The translations under genes and the position numbers were made by a program. Positions 52,848-57,391 of a DNA stretch of 57,391 nt are shown one piece after another. The notes under the pieces are model-generated. The model had not been told where the DNA came from. It was given only the letters and a program-made list of their open reading frames with translations, and did not search any database. The stretch comes from Chlorobiota bacterium. GTDB taxonomy: Bacteria; Bacteroidota; Ignavibacteria; OLB7. Each line of letters begins with the position of its first letter. The first letter of the stretch is position 1. Location: contig JAQBOZ010000010.1 in NCBI GenBank assembly GCA_028287785.1, forward strand, positions 1-57,391, in the 5' to 3' direction.

Positions 52848-54611
52848 ATGAAAAAGATTATTCCCGCGCTCCTCCTGGCATTGTCAGTGGCTGCGTGCAA
52901 CAGGTCCGGCAAGGCACCGGCGGCAAACAGCACGGTTTCCGCCGACTCCACATTCCAGGCCTGCGCGAAGGAGTATATCGCCGGCTATCTGGCCTGGCGA
53001 CCGCTGACAGCCACCGGCCTGGGACTCCACGAATACGACGGCCGGTTTACCGATTACAGTCGCTCGTCGATCGATTCCGAGCTGGCGCGGCTGAAGGGGT
53101 TCCGCGCGAAGCTCGCTGGGCTCGATACCACACGGCTCGGCCGGAAGATGTTTTATGATTATCGGATTCTCCGCTCGGCGGTCGAAAGCGAAATATTCAG
53201 CTTCGATGATATGGGGAGCTACACCAGCAACCCGATGACCTATGCCGGCGCCATCGATGTGAATATCTATATAAAACGGGATTTTGCGCCGCTGGAGGAT
53301 CGCATCCGTTCCATCATCGCCATCGAACGCCATGCGCCGGCCCTGTTTGCCGCCGCCCGTTCCAATCTGGCCGATACGCTCCCACGCCCGTTTGTCGAAA
53401 CCGCGATCGAGGTGGCGAGCGGCAACGCCGATTTTCTGAAAAAGGACCTCGTCACCGCGCTTGCCAATGTGACGAATGACTCACTGATGAAGACATTTCG
53501 AAGAGTCAACGATTCCGCGATCTCCGAGCTGAATAATTATGTGGAATATCTGAAAAAGGAAAAGCTCCCGCGCTCGAATAATCGTTATGCGCTGGGTCGC
53601 GAAAAATTCTCGCGGATGCTTGCCCTGGAGGAACTGATCAATCTTCCGCCCGAGAAGATTCTTGAGATAGGGATGGCCGAACTGAAAAAGGAGCAGGAGG
53701 CATTCGCTGCTGCGGCGCATATCATCGACTCATCGAAAAAACCGGTGGATGTCTACCGGGAAATTCAGCGCGATCATCCCACGGCCGAAAGCCTGATCCC
53801 CGACACCCGTCGCGATCTGGAGATGATCGTAAAATTCATCGGCGATCACAATATCATCTCGATCCCGTCCAGCGTTCCGGCCCGCGTGGAGGAAACCCCG
53901 CAGTACGAGCGTGCCACCAGCTTCGCCTCGATGGATACTCCCGGTCCGTTCGAGAAAAAAGCGACGGAGGCATATTATTACGTTACGCCGGTGGAACCCG
54001 GTTGGTCGCCGAAGCAGAAGGAGGAGTGGCTGACCGCGTTCAATTATTATACGACCGATGTCGTATCGATCCACGAGTCCTATCCGGGCCATTACGTGCA
54101 GTTCCTTCATCTCAACGCATCGCCCGCCACCGATATCGAGAAGATTTTTGGAAGCTATGCCTACACTGAGGGCTGGGCACATTATACCGAGAAAATGATG
54201 CTGGATGAGGGCTTCGGCGCCGACTCCGGTGTGGTGCGGGGGGCGAAGTACCGGCTGGCGCAGGCTGGCGAATCCCTGTTGCGTCTTTGCAGGCTCTGCG
54301 TTTCCATCCGTACGCATTGCCAGGGAATGCTCCTCGACGAGGCTACGAAATTCTTTCAGGACAACTGCTACTACGAAGAGAAGCCATCGCACCAGGAAGC
54401 GTTGCGGGGAACATATGATCCGGGCTATCTCTATTACACGCTCGGCAAGCTGGAGATTTTGAAACTGCGCGAGGATTATAAGCGGCAGGAGGGGGCAGGA
54501 TATTCGCTGAAGAAGTTCAATGAATCGATGGTGGACAACGGCATGCCGCCGGTGCGATTGCTGCGCGAAGTGCTGCTGCGCGATTCAACGAAATATGGCG
54601 AGATATTGTGA
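52848..54611 (+). CDS. DUF885 family metallo-lipoprotein
   Basis: A 587-residue lipoprotein (lipobox: LLLALSVAACNRS). The rest is a helical DUF885 protein, related to M32/carboxypeptidase-like metalloproteins: the zinc motif HESYPGHYVQFLHL (H-E-x-x-P-G-H) is followed about 40 residues later by EGWAHYTEKMMLDEGF, with the third ligand Glu. YDPGYLYYTLGKLEI is near the C-terminus. Such proteins are predicted metallopeptidases; the substrate is unknown. The lipid anchor places it in the periplasm or at the outer membrane. It is a single gene. Confidence 0.88.
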   Translation: MKKIIPALLLALSVAACNRSGKAPAANSTVSADSTFQACAKEYIAGYLAWRPLTATGLGLHEYDGRFTDYSRSSIDSELARLKGFRAKLAGLDTTRLGRKMFYDYRILRSAVESEIFSFDDMGSYTSNPMTYAGAIDVNIYIKRDFAPLEDRIRSIIAIERHAPALFAAARSNLADTLPRPFVETAIEVASGNADFLKKDLVTALANVTNDSLMKTFRRVNDSAISELNNYVEYLKKEKLPRSNNRYALGREKFSRMLALEELINLPPEKILEIGMAELKKEQEAFAAAAHIIDSSKKPVDVYREIQRDHPTAESLIPDTRRDLEMIVKFIGDHNIISIPSSVPARVEETPQYERATSFASMDTPGPFEKKATEAYYYVTPVEPGWSPKQKEEWLTAFNYYTTDVVSIHESYPGHYVQFLHLNASPATDIEKIFGSYAYTEGWAHYTEKMMLDEGFGADSGVVRGAKYRLAQAGESLLRLCRLCVSIRTHCQGMLLDEATKFFQDNCYYEEKPSHQEALRGTYDPGYLYYTLGKLEILKLREDYKRQEGAGYSLKKFNESMVDNGMPPVRLLREVLLRDSTKYGEIL

Positions 54612-54858
54612 GTGACGGCGCTCCGCAAGGCTGGGTCATTGCTTGATGTTTGGAACTGCTGTAACTCTCTCCCGGTTCCCGCATTTTTGAAGATGCCTGC
54701 CAACGCAAGGTATCTGAAAACTCAAGCCGAGCTGCCAATCCCCTGGCTACGGGTCTATTCCCTTCTCGCAACGTTCAGCGCATCCCCCCGGACGATATCG
54801 CCGTGTATCCGGTTGCCCATGCCGGGACGAGCATATCTCACATCTCACACTGACGCAT

Positions 54859-55881
54859 ATGAATAATCGTAGAGACTTTCTGAAGCTGACAGGTTTGGCC
54901 GGAGCCGCGGCGCTGGTTCCAATCGGCAGTCTTTCCGCGGCTGCAAAAAAATCCGAAAGCAGCCAGAGCTGTGTATTGATTCCAAATGAAACGGCCGGCC
55001 CGTATCCGCTGGATCTGAGCAAGAACTCGGCGATATTCCGGCAGGATATTCGGGAGAGCCAGGCGGGACTTCAGCTCAACCTGCGGCTGAAATTCGTGGG
55101 GGTGGATAACTGCCTTCCCATTCCGAATGCGCGGATCGACGTATGGCATTGCAACGCAAATGGGAATTATTCCGGTTATACCACCAATGGTCACAGCGGT
55201 GGCTCGCAGAATTTTGCGGGGCAGACATGGTTGCGCGGCATTCAGATGACCGATGCCAACGGCGAGGTGGAGTTTGTAACGATAGTCCCCATCTGGTACA
55301 GTGGGCGGGTGGTCCATATACATTTTCAGGTCTATCTGAGCTCCGTGTTGCAGGCGACATCGCAGTTGACGTTTCCCGTTGCAACCGCGAACCACATCTT
55401 CACCACTGTCGCGCCGTATTCCCAGTACGGCGCCGATCCCTCCTCGCTTTCCTCCGATAATGTCTTCTCTGATGGCTATGCCCTTCAGATGGCAACCCTG
55501 ACGCCGAACGCGACAACGGGGGGATACGATTCCTATCTGGAAGTGGGAGTCAAGGGGGCTGGAACCTCCGGGCTGAGAAATGTGGAGCCGGAAACCGGTG
55601 GACAGTTCAAGCTCGGCCAGAATTTCCCGAATCCTTATAAAAACAGGACCACGATACCATTTACGCTGGCAAATACATCGGATGTGACTGTCGAGATCTG
55701 GGATCTTTCAGGAATAAAGGTGGGCGAGGTCAGGAAGAATGAGCTGAGCGCCGGTGAACAGAATGTGCTTGTCGATCTTGGATCGCTTGGCCTTCCCAAT
55801 GGAAATTATGTCTACCAGTTGCGGGTTGTGAACCAGATCGGCGAGTTTGTGCAGTGCCGGATGATGACATCGGCGAAATAA
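54859..55881 (+). CDS. Intradiol dioxygenase-like protein, Tat signal and T9SS tail
   Basis: A 340-residue protein with a twin-arginine signal (NRRDFLKLTGLAGAAALVPI) and an intradiol-dioxygenase core (about 40-235). The four ferric-iron ligands are in place: Tyr in VWHCNANGNYSGY, Tyr in VPIWYSGR, and two His in VVHIHFQV. Residues about 255-340 form a T9SS type A sorting domain (LGQNFPNPYKNRTTIPFTLA, LPNGNYVYQLRVVNQ). It should fold in the cytosol with iron, cross the inner membrane by Tat and then be exported by T9SS. Classical family members open catechol rings; some secreted members act on plant phenolics. The substrate here is unknown. A strong terminator follows. Confidence 0.88.
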   Translation: MNNRRDFLKLTGLAGAAALVPIGSLSAAAKKSESSQSCVLIPNETAGPYPLDLSKNSAIFRQDIRESQAGLQLNLRLKFVGVDNCLPIPNARIDVWHCNANGNYSGYTTNGHSGGSQNFAGQTWLRGIQMTDANGEVEFVTIVPIWYSGRVVHIHFQVYLSSVLQATSQLTFPVATANHIFTTVAPYSQYGADPSSLSSDNVFSDGYALQMATLTPNATTGGYDSYLEVGVKGAGTSGLRNVEPETGGQFKLGQNFPNPYKNRTTIPFTLANTSDVTVEIWDLSGIKVGEVRKNELSAGEQNVLVDLGSLGLPNGNYVYQLRVVNQIGEFVQCRMMTSAK

Positions 55882-55939
55882 TCGAGCTGGAATATCGATC
55901 CCATTGCCGGAATTTTTCGATTCTGTCAAGAGCTTTAAG

Positions 55940-55978
55940 CGTCCATCTGCGATAGCCCGCATGATGGACGTTTTTTTT
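55940..55978 (+). terminator. Intrinsic terminator after the dioxygenase gene
   Basis: Stem CGTCCATC (55940-55947) with GATGGACG (55963-55970), an inner stem TGCG/CGCA, and a run of eight T. Confidence 0.95.
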
Positions 55979-56133
55979 ATTGCGGAATATCCGGGCAGCC
56001 CGCCAACCGATGATTCAGCAGATCGTCCCATTAATCGATTTCAGATATCCGGGCCGGCAGGAAGGATGATTCGCTTTGCGTGGAAGGGGAGCGATGAGAA
56101 TCAAGGATTCGCTGACGTGTCTATATTGTATCC

Positions 56134-56652
56134 ATGATGAACAAGACGACGCGAGATGTTGAGGCTGGATGCGATAATCCGGGTGATCATCCATGGATCG
56201 GGGTTGTTTCCGACACACACGGGCTTATGCGCCGGGAAGCACTTGATGCTCTTGCCGGATCGGCGTTGATTCTGCACGCCGGGGATATCGGCAAACCCTC
56301 GGTGCTGGAGGAATTGCGGGAGATGGCGCCTGTGGTTGCCATTCGTGGGAACGTCGATCGCGGCGTATGGGCCAATAGCCTGCCCGAGCACGAGTGGGTG
56401 GATTTTCAGGGGATCATCATGCATATGCTGCATGATATCGCCGGGCTGTCCATTGCCTCGGTTGCTACGAGCGCGCGCGTGGTTATCAGCGGCCACTCGC
56501 ACCAACCATCGATCGCGGAGCGCGACGGTATTCTGTTCCTGAACCCGGGGAGTGCCGGGCCGCGTCGCTTTTCGCTGCCGGTTACGATTGCGCGTCTTTG
56601 GGTTGTTGAAGAAGTGATCAATGCCGGACTTATCTATCTCCGCGTGTCATGA
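56134..56652 (+). CDS. YfcE/MJ0936-type metallophosphodiesterase
   Basis: A 172-residue calcineurin-like phosphodiesterase. Motifs: GVVSDTHGLM (D-x-H), LILHAGDIG (GD), RGNVDRG (GN-x-D), and GHSHQPSI (GHSH), then FLNPGSAGPRR. These supply all metal ligands of the YfcE group, which hydrolyse phosphodiesters with Mn. The first 20 residues are extra and not conserved. The natural substrate is unknown. Confidence 0.9.
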   Translation: MMNKTTRDVEAGCDNPGDHPWIGVVSDTHGLMRREALDALAGSALILHAGDIGKPSVLEELREMAPVVAIRGNVDRGVWANSLPEHEWVDFQGIIMHMLHDIAGLSIASVATSARVVISGHSHQPSIAERDGILFLNPGSAGPRRFSLPVTIARLWVVEEVINAGLIYLRVS

Positions 56653-56767
56653 TGACCACGACTGTAATTCCTGATTCATGCCGGGCGCGCTGGTGTGTTG
56701 GAAAGCCCATATCCGTCATTGATTTTTCATAATCTCCATATCACGATCATATATTCTCTGACCCAGT

Positions 56768-57130
56768 ATGTTCTCATTGTTTAGAATTACTCCATCGATG
56801 ATGGTATCGATTCCTGAGATGCTGATCTGGATAACCGGCATGGCGTTCGCGTGGCATGAACGGCGTAGCTATCCGGTTCGTTCGCGTCTGGCGATTATCG
56901 GATTTGCTGTTCTGCTTCTGACCGGACCGATATTCTCCATTATCAATGTTGTGGTGAGCGATGCCATCCGTACCCAGCCATTCGGATCATTCGATGTTTC
57001 CACCATCTTCATGATCATCGGGCTTGCCAGGGGAGTCGCCATCGTTATCGGCGGGGCATTTCTTATTGCGGCGTTGTTCGGAGTTCGGGCCAATAAACGA
57101 AAGGAAATCGATCGAAGTGAAATGGAATAG
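56768..57130 (+). CDS. Small hypothetical membrane protein
   Basis: A 120-residue protein with three hydrophobic segments: about 10-27 (SMMVSIPEMLIWITGMAFAW), 41-64 (RLAIIGFAVLLLTGPIFSII) and 80-103. The loops are short and the tail is basic then acidic (RANKRKEIDRSEME). No family is recognised. A hairpin terminator follows 12 bases after the stop. Confidence 0.6.
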   Translation: MFSLFRITPSMMVSIPEMLIWITGMAFAWHERRSYPVRSRLAIIGFAVLLLTGPIFSIINVVVSDAIRTQPFGSFDVSTIFMIIGLARGVAIVIGGAFLIAALFGVRANKRKEIDRSEME

Positions 57131-57142
57131 ATCGATAAAATA

Positions 57143-57178
57143 AAGCGACGTCACCAGGTTCATTCGGTGATGTCGCTT
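57143..57178. terminator. Hairpin terminator between convergent genes
   Basis: Arms AAGCGACGTCACC (57143-57155) and GGTGATGTCGCTT (57166-57178) pair with one G-U. A second hairpin (GCCTGGTG at 57232-57239 with CACCGGGC at 57246-57253) lies before the partial minus-strand gene's end and may serve it. Confidence 0.75.
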
Positions 57179-57180
57179 CC

Positions 57181-57198
57181 AATCAATCAATCAATCAA
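57181..57198. repeat. Short AATC tandem repeat
   Basis: Four copies of AATC followed by AA. A simple repeat in a gap between convergent terminators; no function is evident. Confidence 0.6.
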
Positions 57199-57269
57199 CC
57201 AACACACAACCAATATTCTTCTCGGTTTCGGGCCTGGTGGGTCAGCACCGGGCAGCTCATTTCCTACGA

Positions 57270-57391
57270 TCAGTTCGAGTACGCCGCGCTCACGGTGAAC
57301 GTGCCGGTGTAGTTCCCGCGCTGCTGCGTCGCCGTCGGGCTGACCGAGCCGCCGATCCAGAGATACACCTGCCCAAGCCCGTCGCTGTTGG
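57270..57391 (-). CDS. DUF4402-like protein, C-terminal end only
   Basis: The last 39 codons and stop of a gene that runs off the window edge. They read NSDGLGQVYLWIGGSVSPTA followed by TQQRGNYTGTFTVSAAYSN. The pattern W/L-x-I-G-G, then Q-x-x-G-x-Y-T-G-T-F-T-V-x-V/A-x-Y is that of the DUF4402 C-terminus, a secreted beta protein resembling fimbrial subunits. Its function and the rest of the protein cannot be seen. Confidence 0.65.
   Translation of the reverse strand, partial: NSDGLGQVYLWIGGSVSPTATQQRGNYTGTFTVSAAYSN

Noticed and set aside
57181-57198. CRISPR-like repeat
   Set aside because: Only a 4-base tandem repeat with no spacers; no cas genes in the window.

Overview
The window looks like chromosomal DNA of a GC-rich (roughly 60% by eye) member of the FCB superphylum, most likely the Kapabacteria/Ignavibacteria/Chlorobi branch. 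This rests on five proteins ending in type IX secretion (T9SS) C-terminal sorting domains, IgGFc-binding-type cell-surface proteins, TPR-LuxR regulators, a DUF5916 outer-membrane protein, fused-subunit KorAB and weak or absent Shine-Dalgarno sequences before many genes. The lineage is an inference. No rRNA, tRNA, CRISPR array or prophage was seen.

Layout. 1-5.1 kb: a cluster of palindromic repeats, small membrane and hypothetical proteins, a GNAT acetyltransferase and two LexA-like S24 proteins with opposite defects, one lacking a normal DNA-binding helix and the other lacking the catalytic lysine. 5.2-14.7 kb: housekeeping and envelope genes (DUF5916 barrel, Tat-exported LD-carboxypeptidase, EnvC-like amidase activator, Era GTPase, TPR-LuxR regulator, S41 protease lipoprotein). 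14.7-22.2 kb: a signalling island on the minus strand. It holds an ABM-domain protein, a cobalamin-binding protein carrying the CarH-type W-x9-EH photosensor motif and a histidine kinase, all joined by ATGA overlaps, followed by a REC-PAS-kinase, an Rcp1-type response regulator and a REC-kinase-REC hybrid. 22.5-25.5 kb: ABC exporter and nitronate monooxygenase-like flavoprotein.

26-32.4 kb: tandem paralogous giant surface proteins (IgGFc-binding domain plus T9SS tail). 33-35.4 kb: two AraC regulators and a DHFR-like reductase. 36-41.1 kb: a glycine-rich secreted repeat protein, a T9SS-tailed protein, and an ECF sigma factor overlapping a membrane protein that is probably its anti-sigma. 41.3-46.4 kb: BtpA-like and YbaB proteins, then a second ECF sigma operon. 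That operon's anti-sigma candidate has a cytoplasmic domain, one inner-membrane helix, a long linker and a C-terminal outer-membrane barrel, resembling the dual membrane-spanning anti-sigma factors of Bacteroides; a lipoprotein and a T9SS protein follow.

46.8-48.3 kb: endonuclease III and a REP-associated tyrosine transposase (RAYT) bracketed by, and containing, copies of its own palindrome. 48.4-57.4 kb: KorAB, DUF2630, a double-VOC protein, a DUF885 metallo-lipoprotein, an intradiol dioxygenase with both a Tat signal and a T9SS tail, a phosphodiesterase, a small membrane protein, and the 3' end of a DUF4402-like gene.

The most promising candidates for something undescribed are the cobalamin photosensor/kinase/ABM operon, the reciprocal LexA pair, and the two-membrane anti-sigma factor with its lipoprotein and secreted partners.
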